Shown here: piece by piece, positions 1 to 8,077 of the stretch
Layout of the letters: every line of letters starts with the position of its first letter
Position numbering within the stretch: position 1 is the stretch's first letter
Assembly: GCF_019670125.1 (NCBI RefSeq)
Contig: NZ_AP023033.1
Span: 2,283,001 to 2,347,000, forward strand
Direction: 5' to 3'
From: Agarivorans aestuarii
GTDB lineage: Bacteria; Pseudomonadota; Gammaproteobacteria; Enterobacterales; Celerinatantimonadaceae
DNA: 64,000 nt
The notes under the pieces: generated by a model
What the model was told of the DNA's origin: nothing
What the model saw: only the letters and a program-made list of their open reading frames with translations
The model's database searches: none
Made by a program: the position numbers and the translations under genes

Positions 1-562
1 CTTTTACTACTGCGCGCGGTGTAATTGTTGCGCCGGTAAAGGCGTCAAACTGTCCGCCGTCCTTTTTTACTGCCCAACGAGGATCTTTATCATCCATCAA
101 ACGTTGCCCGTTAAACTGGTAAATCCAGTCAGACTTTCTAGTTTCTACTTTATCACCTAAACCCGGTGTTTCATTGTGTTGTACAACGCGCACACCACTA
201 ATTGTTGAGTCAGCATTTAAGCCTACTAACAGACGAATTTGACCGCTGTATCCATCTGGAGCAATGGTTTGGTAAACATATGCTGCATTTCTTTGGTTTA
301 ACTCAATAAGTCGGATGATTTGGTCTTTATCACTACCTAAAAACTGAGGTTCGTTAACGATTAAACACCGTTGCTGATAATCGCTATCCGCTAATTTGTT
401 TGACAAGACCTCATTGGTTGATCTAATCAATTGTGCTTTAACTTGTTGTTCAATTCTTGGCTCTGTAAAGTAATTAACGATGACCACTAACAAGGTGCAT
501 GCAAAGGCGAATAAGGCCAACATCGCCGCGTTTTTAGTCATTGATTGGCGCTTAGTTGTCAT
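1..562 (-). CDS. rnfG: RnfG, electron transport complex subunit G (partial)
   Basis: Membrane-anchored flavoprotein of the Rnf ion-pumping complex, which couples electron flow between ferredoxin and NAD to ion transport. I translated the minus strand from the ATG at 560-562. An N-terminal membrane segment (about residues 13-32) is followed by a periplasmic domain. The flavin-attachment motif FTGATITP, whose threonine carries covalent FMN in this family, lies close to the left window edge. About 187 codons are visible and the C-terminus is outside the window. The start overlaps the end of rnfD by 11 bases, so the two are co-transcribed and probably translationally coupled. Identity is firm from motif and gene order; rnfE would be expected beyond the edge. 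Confidence 0.93.
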   Translation of the reverse strand, partial: MTTKRQSMTKNAAMLALFAFACTLLVVIVNYFTEPRIEQQVKAQLIRSTNEVLSNKLADSDYQQRCLIVNEPQFLGSDKDQIIRLIELNQRNAAYVYQTIAPDGYSGQIRLLVGLNADSTISGVRVVQHNETPGLGDKVETRKSDWIYQFNGQRLMDDKDPRWAVKKDGGQFDAFTGATITPRAVVK

Positions 563-1622
563 TACTATTTCCCTCGCCGTAACCATATACTCGGGGCTTG
601 GTGAAGTGATCTATCATAGGCACAGCCATATTAGCGAGTAATACAGCAAAGGCGATTGCGTCTGGGTAGCCGCCATAATTTCGAATAACAAATACCAATA
701 ACGCAACCAAGCTTGCGTAAATAATTCTACCTAGGTTACTCGTTGCTGCACTTACCGGGTCGGTCAAAATGAAAAATGCGCCGAGCATGGTTGCACCAGA
801 AAACAGCTGCAGCAGCAATGGAATTGAATGATCAGGGTTTATAGCGGCTGAAAGTAGACTCAATACAAATAAAGTGCCTAAAAAAGCCAAGGGGATATGC
901 CAGCGAATCACCTTTAAGTAGATTAGCGCCAGACCACCTGCTAAGTAGGCTAAATTAATCCATTGCCAACCGATTCCAGCAAAATTGCTGTAAATTTCAT
1001 GACTTGATATTTCCGTAGATGTGAAACCTAAAGTGAGTTGAGTTTTCATTTCATCAAGAGGAGTCGCGATGGTGTGTCCATCGATGCTGGCAATTTGTTT
1101 TATGCTAAAACCATCTACGGTAAAGCCACTAAAAATTAGCGAAAAGCCATCGATGCTAGACAAGCTTTCAACTAACAAGCTTTGTGGGGGCATCCAGCTT
1201 GTCATTGTCACTGGAAAAGATACAAGCAACAGCACGTAAGCAGCCATAGCTGGGTTAAAAATATTGTGCCCAAGGCCACCATACAAATGCTTCACTACAA
1301 CAATCGCAAAGAAAGTACCGATAAGTGCTATCCACCAGGGGGCATAGGCTGGAAGCGCTAATCCAATTAAAATTCCGGTAACTAGAGCGCTGTTGTCACT
1401 TAAGGTTGGCCACACTGGGCGCTTACGTAAGATAAGCACCAAGGTTTCACTAAGTACTGCGACAGTAGATGCCAACATTACTTGTATTAAGGTACCTATT
1501 CCAAAATGAAAGCTTTGCACTAGCAAACCTGGCAATAGACAAAGAATCACCCAAAACATTAATGTTTTTGTTTTTAAGGGCTTTCTAACGAAAGGAGAAC
1601 TTTTTAAGTTAGTGCTAATCAT
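552..1622 (-). CDS. rnfD: RnfD, electron transport complex subunit D
   Basis: Integral membrane subunit of the Rnf complex, 356 residues, with multiple hydrophobic segments and the SGATML motif near residue 285 whose threonine binds FMN covalently in the family. The frame is open further upstream, inside rnfC, but the ATG at 1620-1622 is preferred: it gives the family-typical N-terminus (MISTNLKSSPFVRK) and overlaps the rnfC stop by 8 bases, as expected for coupled translation. The C-terminal part (LTDPVSAATSNLGR) is typical of the RnfD/NqrB family. The gene sits between rnfC and rnfG in the standard rnfABCDG order. Confidence 0.95.
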   Translation of the reverse strand: MISTNLKSSPFVRKPLKTKTLMFWVILCLLPGLLVQSFHFGIGTLIQVMLASTVAVLSETLVLILRKRPVWPTLSDNSALVTGILIGLALPAYAPWWIALIGTFFAIVVVKHLYGGLGHNIFNPAMAAYVLLLVSFPVTMTSWMPPQSLLVESLSSIDGFSLIFSGFTVDGFSIKQIASIDGHTIATPLDEMKTQLTLGFTSTEISSHEIYSNFAGIGWQWINLAYLAGGLALIYLKVIRWHIPLAFLGTLFVLSLLSAAINPDHSIPLLLQLFSGATMLGAFFILTDPVSAATSNLGRIIYASLVALLVFVIRNYGGYPDAIAFAVLLANMAVPMIDHFTKPRVYGYGEGNSNDN

Positions 1623-3990
1623 TTGTGTCTTTCTCATCGCGCTGTTGTTCTGCGAGTTTTTTGGCTTTAGCGCGAGCAACCGCCGCCACAACCGCGGGGT
1701 TAACTTTTTTGGCTGGCTTTTCTGGAGTTGAAAGCGTGTCGGCTTCGGCATCAGTTATATCAGACGTTTTGGCCGTAGCTGAGGCAAGCGCTGCTGTTGT
1801 AGCCTCAGCCTTGTTGTCGTTAGCAAGAGCTACTTCAAGGGCTTCGCTATCACTATCGCTAGCTTCTTTTCCTACTGCTTCAGTTTCAGCTAACGCTGCT
1901 TTTTTGGCTTTAGCTCTGGCAATCGCTGCGGCAACAGCAGGGTTTGCTGAAGATTTAGCCGCAGGCTTATTCAATTTGTTATCCGCTTGGTCTACGTTTG
2001 CCTCCTGGTTAGCTTGTTTTTTAGCTTTCGCTCGGGCTACCGCAGCGGCCACGGCTGGGTTAGTAGTCGCAGAGGGTTCTGATTGTTGTTGAGCTTCGGC
2101 TTTCTTCGCTTTAGCCCTAGCGATGGCTGCAGCCACCGCAGGATTACTTGATTTGCTATTTTCGCCTTCAGCAGCAATGGCTTCAGAATTTTGGTTTTGC
2201 TGCTTCTTGGCTTTCGCGCGTTCGATAGCCGCTGCAACCGCAGGGTTTTGGCTCGCTTTGGGCTCGCTTATAGACTCACTATTATCGGTTTGTTTTTTGG
2301 CTTTAGCACGCGCAATGGCAGCCGCTACTGCTGGATTAGCGCTAGTTTTACTTTCATTGGCTTTTTCTTGAGCTCTTCGCTCAGCTTTACGAGCCTCACG
2401 AGCTGCAATGGCTGCTTGGTTATCTGGCACCCATTCGCCGGTTTCATCTTGTTTGGCCGCTGGATTGGCAGCTTGTTTGTTTTTCACTCTTGCTAATGCT
2501 GCAGCAACGGGATCAGGTTTATTTTGCTTAGCACTGTCTTCTGCTTGAGCTTGTCGACGTAAAGCTGCTTGTTGATGTTTCGCTTTGCGTTCTAACTTGT
2601 CCTTTTCTAAACGCGCTTGGCGAGCATCAAAGCGTTGTTTGGCTATATCTGCTTCTTTTTGTGCAATGTCTTCGCTGCGTATTTTGGCTTTTGCTGTTCG
2701 GTAGTGCTGAACCAATGAAATTTCGCTTGGGCAAACAAAGGCGCAGGCTCCACATTCAATGCAGTCCATCATATTGAAGTCACGCGCTTTGTTCAGTTCA
2801 TCGCCCTTGGCATACCAATACAACTGCTGAGGTAGTAAGCCCATTGGGCAGGCTTGAGCACATTCGCCACAACGAATACATGGTGATTCATTGTCAGCTG
2901 CCATTGGATTATTAACAATTAAGCAGTTGGTTGTTTTAACTACTGGAGCTTGGTTGTTAGGCAGCATGAAGCCCATCATTGAGCCGCCCATGATGGTAGG
3001 TGCGTTATGTTCACCCTGCAGCTTTTTACTGATCACATCATTTACTGCTGTGCCAATTGGTACCCAGTAATTGCTCGGGCTTGTTACAAGATCACCTGCG
3101 AGTGTGACTATTCGGGATATTAGCGGTTCGCCGAGTGTGACTGCGCGATGTACAGCGTAAGCAGTACCTACATTTTGCACCAGCATGCCCAAGTCAATAG
3201 GTAGCTGGTTAGCCTTAACTTCTTTTCCAGTAAGTACTTGGATTAGTTGTTTTTCGCCACCAGAAGGGTATTTGGTGGGAATGCTTCGAATGATGATATC
3301 TTGCTTACTAGCTGTTTCTAAGGCTTTAATGGCTTTAGGCTTATCATCTTCGACTGCAACAATGGTAAGCGCTGGCTTGAGTACTTTTTGCAGTAAAGCA
3401 ACACCACCAATAATTTCAGCGGCATAGTTCTGCATCAAACAATCGTCTGCTGATATATAGGGCTCGCATTCGGCTCCGTTTATAATCAGTACATCCAAAG
3501 GTTTGTGCGGTGTAATTTTTAAAGCAGTAGGGAAGCCTGCGCCACCCATACCGGATATTCCTGATAAATGAACGCGTTGACAAATGGCTTCAGGGCTTAA
3601 CTCTTCACCTAGCAGAGGATTTGGCCATTGGGCATCTTGTTGCTCTGCATCTACGCGGATCACAACACTTAATTCGGGAATGGCTGAAGCATGCGCTGAT
3701 ACTCTTGGCTCAATCGCGATGATCTCTCCGGAAAGCGAGGCGTGAACTGGTGGCGCTTGAAAGAACTGAGATTCAGTCAAGGCTTGCCCACGTAATACCT
3801 TATCGCCAACTTCTACGAGTAACTTGCCCGCGCTGCCGATGTGTTGCTGAACGGGTATACTTAACTCTTTAGGCAAGTTGATAAGTTCAGGTTTATCACA
3901 GTTGATATCCTGTTTATTGGTTTCTGGGTGAACACCGCCTTGGTAGTTCCAAGTAAAACCCTGCTTAATTTTGTCTAACCACGCCACCAT
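1615..3990 (-). CDS. rnfC: RnfC, electron transport complex subunit C with long repeat tail
   Basis: Peripheral subunit that exchanges electrons with NAD(H) at the cytoplasmic face of the Rnf complex. The 791-residue product has the N-terminal GGVHPE motif, a glycine-rich GMGGAGFPT nucleotide-site segment, and two 4Fe-4S motifs (CIRCGECAQACP and CIECGACAFVCP) around residues 370-420. A charged region follows, then an Ala/Lys-rich tail built from repeated NPAVAAAIARAKAKK units. Enterobacterial RnfC also has such a tail, so it is a family feature, although the function is unknown. The ATG at 3988-3990 directly abuts the rnfB stop. Several apparent ORFs on the other strand here are by-products of the repeats. 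Confidence 0.96.
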   Translation of the reverse strand: MVAWLDKIKQGFTWNYQGGVHPETNKQDINCDKPELINLPKELSIPVQQHIGSAGKLLVEVGDKVLRGQALTESQFFQAPPVHASLSGEIIAIEPRVSAHASAIPELSVVIRVDAEQQDAQWPNPLLGEELSPEAICQRVHLSGISGMGGAGFPTALKITPHKPLDVLIINGAECEPYISADDCLMQNYAAEIIGGVALLQKVLKPALTIVAVEDDKPKAIKALETASKQDIIIRSIPTKYPSGGEKQLIQVLTGKEVKANQLPIDLGMLVQNVGTAYAVHRAVTLGEPLISRIVTLAGDLVTSPSNYWVPIGTAVNDVISKKLQGEHNAPTIMGGSMMGFMLPNNQAPVVKTTNCLIVNNPMAADNESPCIRCGECAQACPMGLLPQQLYWYAKGDELNKARDFNMMDCIECGACAFVCPSEISLVQHYRTAKAKIRSEDIAQKEADIAKQRFDARQARLEKDKLERKAKHQQAALRRQAQAEDSAKQNKPDPVAAALARVKNKQAANPAAKQDETGEWVPDNQAAIAAREARKAERRAQEKANESKTSANPAVAAAIARAKAKKQTDNSESISEPKASQNPAVAAAIERAKAKKQQNQNSEAIAAEGENSKSSNPAVAAAIARAKAKKAEAQQQSEPSATTNPAVAAAVARAKAKKQANQEANVDQADNKLNKPAAKSSANPAVAAAIARAKAKKAALAETEAVGKEASDSDSEALEVALANDNKAEATTAALASATAKTSDITDAEADTLSTPEKPAKKVNPAVVAAVARAKAKKLAEQQRDEKDTND
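1657..2514 (-). repeat. Tandem coding repeats in the rnfC tail
   Basis: Six well-kept copies of a unit reading NPAVAAAIARAKAKK, plus one degenerate copy (DPVAAALARVKNK) nearest the iron-sulfur domain, are separated by variable Glu/Gln/Ser-rich linkers. At DNA level the units are similar but not identical, which suggests old duplication with selection on the peptide. Copy number may vary between strains. Confidence 0.9.
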
Positions 3991-4551
3991 CTATTTTTGT
4001 TCCTCGATGATTGCGACATCAATTTGGTTCAATTTCCAATCCCAGTTCTTGGTTGTTGTAGGTATCGGGCGCATTTCAATACAGTCGGTTGGGCAGGGGG
4101 CTACACAAAGCTCACATCCGGTACACTCTTTAGTAATAACGGTGTGCATGTGTTTATTAGCGCCCATAATGGCATCAACAGGGCAGGCTTGAATACACTT
4201 GGTACAACCGATACATGCATCTTCTACGATGTAGGCAACTTTTTTTCGGTCATCTTCTTTAACGGCTGATTCATCCAGAGGGATCGCTTCAACCCCTAGC
4301 AATTCTGCTAGTTTTACTACAGTCTCTTCGCCACCTGGTGGGCATTTATTTATAGCTTCACCATTAGCAATGGCTTCGGCATAAGGGCGACAACCAGGGT
4401 GACCACATTGACCACACTGTGTTTGTGGCAGCAATGCCTCCACTTGATCGGCAATTGGATTACCTTCAACTTTATACTTGATAGCTGCATAACCCAGTAT
4501 TCCACCAAAGACTAAGGCTAACAGGGTGATTGCAATGAGTGCTTCTAACAT
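3991..4551 (-). CDS. rnfB: RnfB, electron transport complex subunit B
   Basis: Iron-sulfur subunit that passes electrons into the Rnf complex. The 186 residues begin with a single hydrophobic anchor (about residues 3-22). Next comes a four-cysteine cluster domain (CGQCGHPGC with a later Cys, about residues 46-72), then a ferredoxin-like domain with two 4Fe-4S motifs ([12 protein letters not shown] and [12 protein letters not shown]) near residues 112-155. Length and architecture match the family. It lies 9 bases downstream of rnfA and directly abuts rnfC, in one operon. Confidence 0.96.
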   Translation of the reverse strand: MLEALIAITLLALVFGGILGYAAIKYKVEGNPIADQVEALLPQTQCGQCGHPGCRPYAEAIANGEAINKCPPGGEETVVKLAELLGVEAIPLDESAVKEDDRKKVAYIVEDACIGCTKCIQACPVDAIMGANKHMHTVITKECTGCELCVAPCPTDCIEMRPIPTTTKNWDWKLNQIDVAIIEEQK

Positions 4552-4560
4552 CTAAATATA

Positions 4561-5139
4561 CTACTTAATTAGTCCAGTAAAACCGACAAAGGCTAAAGAC
4601 ATAAGCCCCGCTGTGATCATGGCGATCGCTGCGCCCTTAAACGGTAGTGGTATATCAGCTACCACTAAGCGCTCACGCATTGCTGAGAACAAAATCAACA
4701 CTAGAGAGAAACCCGCTGCTGCGCCAAAACCATAGATAATTGATTCAAATAGATCATGCTGCTCATTAATGTTTAATAGCGCCACACCTAATACTGCACA
4801 GTTAGAGGTGATAAGCGGTAGGTAAATGCCTAATACACGGTGTAGTGCAGGGCTGGCTTTTTGCACAAACATTTCAGTGAACTGAACCACAACAGCAATT
4901 ACCAAAATAAAACTCATGGTACGCAGATACACTATATCTAGTGGCAACAATATGTATTGTTCTACTAAATAGGAGCTCATTGACGCAAGGGTAAGCACAA
5001 AAGTGGTTGCTAGTGCCATGCCTATGGCGGTTTCTACTTTGCTGGACACGCCCATAAATGGGCATAAACCCAAGAACTTAACCAGTACAAAATTGTTAAC
5101 CAGTACGGTACTGATTAATAACAACAAATATTCAGTCAT
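4561..5139 (-). CDS. rnfA: RnfA, electron transport complex subunit A
   Basis: Integral membrane subunit of the Rnf complex, 192 residues, almost entirely hydrophobic with about six membrane segments. The start [20 protein letters not shown] and the later segment [12 protein letters not shown] are characteristic of the RnfA/NqrE family, whose conserved cysteines help hold an intramembrane iron centre. It is the first gene of the operon. Its promoter lies in the 346-base gap shared with the divergent nrdD gene, where an FNR-like box is seen. Confidence 0.96.
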   Translation of the reverse strand: MTEYLLLLISTVLVNNFVLVKFLGLCPFMGVSSKVETAIGMALATTFVLTLASMSSYLVEQYILLPLDIVYLRTMSFILVIAVVVQFTEMFVQKASPALHRVLGIYLPLITSNCAVLGVALLNINEQHDLFESIIYGFGAAAGFSLVLILFSAMRERLVVADIPLPFKGAAIAMITAGLMSLAFVGFTGLIK

Positions 5140-5285
5140 TTAAATAAGATGCAGCGGAACGAGCCGCTATTATCCTTGTTTGTGGTGCGTATAACAACCG
5201 TGACTTCAATGTGGAAAAGGCGCTAAAAATTTGCTGTGAGTTGTGAATCATTTTTGAGCGATTAAATCTACTTTTTACCCCTCGG

Positions 5286-5299
5286 TTGATCTCGATCAT
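5286..5299. promoter_or_regulatory. FNR-like box between rnfA and nrdD
   Basis: TTGATCTCGATCAT differs from the FNR consensus TTGAT-N4-ATCAA at one position. It lies in the 5140-5485 gap, which holds no convincing gene. For the rnf direction a -10-like TTTAAT (complement of 5261-5266) places a start site about 38 bases from the centre of the box, near class II activator spacing. For nrdD a weaker TACTAT lies at 5332-5337. Anaerobic control of nrdDG by FNR is established in Escherichia coli. The assignment here is inference from sequence. Confidence 0.65.
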
Positions 5300-5485
5300 T
5301 TGTATTTGCTTTATCCTTAAAATCTCTCGACTACTATATCTAGTGGGATCTAAAATCCTTAACCACAATATATGGATAACCATCACATTGGGCGCATTTT
5401 TGAGCAGTTCATTGTTAGAAGCCTTTAGCGGCGCGGGTTCCACAGTTTTTTTATTTAATGAGTGAGTGAAATTGGAGCGTAAATC

Positions 5486-7606
5486 GTGAAAACAGTCGTG
5501 ATAAAACGAGACGGAAGCCGTGTACCTTACGACGCAAAGCGGATTGTTGATGCAGTACTTAAAGCAGCAGAAGCTTTAGGCGTTAAGGATAACCTAGTTG
5601 CATTACAAATTACCCAAAAAGTAACCGAACAGTTTTTGAACTTACCTGAAGTAGATATCAATGATATCCAATCTTCGGTAGAAAACTACTTGATGGAAAG
5701 TGACAATAAAACATTAGCCAGAGCCTACATTGAGTATCGTCACGACCGTGATGTTGCGCGCGAAAAGCGTAGTGTACTGAACGCTGAAATCCGCGGTTTG
5801 GTTGAGCAAAGTAACGCAGCGCTATTAAATGAAAATGCTAACAAAGACAGCAAGGTTATCCCAACTCAGCGCGATTTATTAGCGGGCATTGTAGCAAAAC
5901 ACTACGCAAAAACTCACTTACTTCCGCGTGACGTTGTAAAAGCGCACGAAACAGGCGAAATCCATTTTCACGATTTAGATTACGCACCATTTTTCCCAAT
6001 GTTTAACTGTATGCTTATCGACTTAGAAGGCATGTTAACGGGTGGGTTCAAAATGGGTAACGCTGAAATTGAAACGCCAAAATCAATTTCAACAGCGACT
6101 GCCGTAACTGCCCAAATCATCGCTCAGGTTGCCAGTCATATTTATGGTGGCACAACAATTAATCGCATCGATGAGATTTTGTCGCCTTACGTAACTAAAA
6201 GCCACGAAAAGCACTTAGCTACTGCCAAAAAATGGCAAATAGCGGATGCCGAAGCTTACGCTAAAGCACAAACAGAAAAAGAATGTCATGATGCATTCCA
6301 GTCTTTAGAGTACGAAGTAAACACCCTACACACTGCGAATGGGCAAACACCATTTGTTACTTTTGGTTTTGGTTTAGGTTCTTGCTGGGCTTCGCGACTC
6401 ATTCAACGTTCAATCCTAGATAATCGTATTGCTGGGTTAGGCAAAAATGCAAAAACAGCGGTGTTTCCTAAACTGGTATTTGCAATTAAAGATGGCTTAA
6501 ACCATAAGAAAACCGACCCAAGCTACGATATTAAGCAGTTGGCTTTGGAATGTGCTTCTAAACGCATGTATCCGGATATCCTAAACTACGACAAAGTTGT
6601 CGAAGTAACGGGCTCATTTAAAACCCCAATGGGTTGTCGTAGTTTCTTAGGTCACTACCAAGAAGAAGGTAAAGACATTCACGATGGTCGCAATAACCTT
6701 GGTGTGGTCAGCTTAAACCTACCGCGCATCGCCATCGAGGCCAAAGGTGATGAACAACGCTTCTTCGAACTACTCGATCAACGCTTAAGTGTTGCTAAAC
6801 ATGGTTTAGACAGCCGTATTTCTCGCCTAAAAGGTGTGAAAGCTAAGGTTGCTCCTATCCTATATATGGAAGGCGCTTGTGGTGTGCGTTTAAATGCCGA
6901 AGACGATGTATCTAAAATCTTCGAAAATGGTCGTGCGTCAATTTCTTTAGGCTATATCGGTTTGCATGAGACAGTGAACGCGCTATACGGAAATAGTGAC
7001 CACGTTTACGATAATAAACAGCTACAACAAAAAGCTATCGGCATTGTTACTGCACTAAAACAAGCCACTTTACGGTGGGAAAAAGAAAGTGGTTATGCCT
7101 TTAGTTTATACAGTACTCCAAGTGAAAACCTATGTGATCGCTTCTGTCGCTTAGACGCCAAAAAATTTGGTGTAATAGAAGGCGTAACCGATAAAGGTTA
7201 CTACACCAATAGCTTCCACTTAGATGTAGAAAAGAAGGTAAACCCCTTCGACAAAATAGATTTTGAACAGCCTTATCCTTCGGTAACCAGTGGCGGCTTT
7301 ATTTGTTACGGAGAATATCCGAACATGCAGCACAATACTGAAGCCTTAGAAGATGTTTGGGATTACAGCTATAGTCGTGTTCCGTATTACGGCACTAATA
7401 CGCCTATTGATGAATGTTACGAATGTGACTTTACTGGTGAGTTTAACTGCACCAGTAAAGGCTTTGAGTGTCCTTCTTGTGGCAATACCGAGTCGAGTAA
7501 GGTGTCTGTTACTCGTCGAGTATGTGGCTATTTAGGTAGCCCCGATGCAAGGCCATTTAACTATGGCAAACAAGAAGAAGTTAAGCGCCGAGTGAAACAC
7601 CTGTAA
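5486..7606 (+). CDS. nrdD: Anaerobic ribonucleoside-triphosphate reductase NrdD
   Basis: Oxygen-sensitive glycyl-radical enzyme that reduces ribonucleoside triphosphates to deoxynucleotides during anaerobic growth. The 706 residues contain an N-terminal ATP-cone domain (about 3-92), the catalytic ten-stranded barrel, a C-terminal zinc site (CYECDFTGEFNC and CPSCG) and the radical motif RRVCGYLGSPDARPF, with the radical glycine at residue 681. The start is a GTG at 5486 preceded by GGAG at 5473-5476. The stop TAA is followed immediately by the ATG of nrdG, so the reductase and its activase are co-translated. Length is close to the 712 of E. coli. Confidence 0.97.
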   Translation: MKTVVIKRDGSRVPYDAKRIVDAVLKAAEALGVKDNLVALQITQKVTEQFLNLPEVDINDIQSSVENYLMESDNKTLARAYIEYRHDRDVAREKRSVLNAEIRGLVEQSNAALLNENANKDSKVIPTQRDLLAGIVAKHYAKTHLLPRDVVKAHETGEIHFHDLDYAPFFPMFNCMLIDLEGMLTGGFKMGNAEIETPKSISTATAVTAQIIAQVASHIYGGTTINRIDEILSPYVTKSHEKHLATAKKWQIADAEAYAKAQTEKECHDAFQSLEYEVNTLHTANGQTPFVTFGFGLGSCWASRLIQRSILDNRIAGLGKNAKTAVFPKLVFAIKDGLNHKKTDPSYDIKQLALECASKRMYPDILNYDKVVEVTGSFKTPMGCRSFLGHYQEEGKDIHDGRNNLGVVSLNLPRIAIEAKGDEQRFFELLDQRLSVAKHGLDSRISRLKGVKAKVAPILYMEGACGVRLNAEDDVSKIFENGRASISLGYIGLHETVNALYGNSDHVYDNKQLQQKAIGIVTALKQATLRWEKESGYAFSLYSTPSENLCDRFCRLDAKKFGVIEGVTDKGYYTNSFHLDVEKKVNPFDKIDFEQPYPSVTSGGFICYGEYPNMQHNTEALEDVWDYSYSRVPYYGTNTPIDECYECDFTGEFNCTSKGFECPSCGNTESSKVSVTRRVCGYLGSPDARPFNYGKQEEVKRRVKHL

Positions 7607-8077
7607 ATGAACTATTTGAGTTACCATTCAATAGATGTAGTTAACGGACAAGGTACACGCTGTACCTTGTTTGTGGCTGGCTGTGAGCACCAATGTCGCG
7701 GTTGTTATAACCAAAAATCTTGGCGCTGTGATTCAGGCCACCCCTATACTGATGACTTAGAACAACAGATTATCAATGATTTGAATGATACTAGGATTCG
7801 ACGTAAAGGCCTTAGCTTAAGTGGTGGGGATCCGCTGCATCCAAATAATCTAGATGCTGTACAACGATTGGTAGAGCGAGTTAGAAAAGAGTGTGCAGGC
7901 AAAGATATTTGGATGTGGACGGGTTACCAACTAGAAGAACTAAATCAGCAACAGCAGGCAATTGTTAAGCAAGTAGATACCTTAATTGATGGTAAATTTG
8001 AGCAAGAGTTAGCCGATCCCAAATTACAATGGCGTGGCAGTAGCAACCAAATCATCCACTGCCAACCCCTTCAGTAG
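7607..8077 (+). CDS. nrdG: Anaerobic NTP reductase-activating radical SAM enzyme NrdG
   Basis: Uses S-adenosylmethionine and a 4Fe-4S cluster to generate the glycyl radical on NrdD. The 156-residue product is typical in length and carries the radical-SAM signature CEHQCRGC (CX3CX2C) around residues 26-33, followed by YNQKSW and the SLSGGDPL segment that contacts SAM. It starts directly after the nrdD stop codon and ends next to the convergent gene at 8078. The pairing and motif make the call firm. Confidence 0.97.
   Translation: MNYLSYHSIDVVNGQGTRCTLFVAGCEHQCRGCYNQKSWRCDSGHPYTDDLEQQIINDLNDTRIRRKGLSLSGGDPLHPNNLDAVQRLVERVRKECAGKDIWMWTGYQLEELNQQQQAIVKQVDTLIDGKFEQELADPKLQWRGSSNQIIHCQPLQ

Noticed and set aside
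1625..2496. Several open frames opposite rnfC
   Set aside because: They are mirror images of the Ala/Lys repeat units, have repetitive composition and no ribosome sites.
5132..5443. 103-codon minus-strand frame upstream of rnfA
   Set aside because: It overlaps the rnfA start and the promoter region, and its composition is not protein-like.
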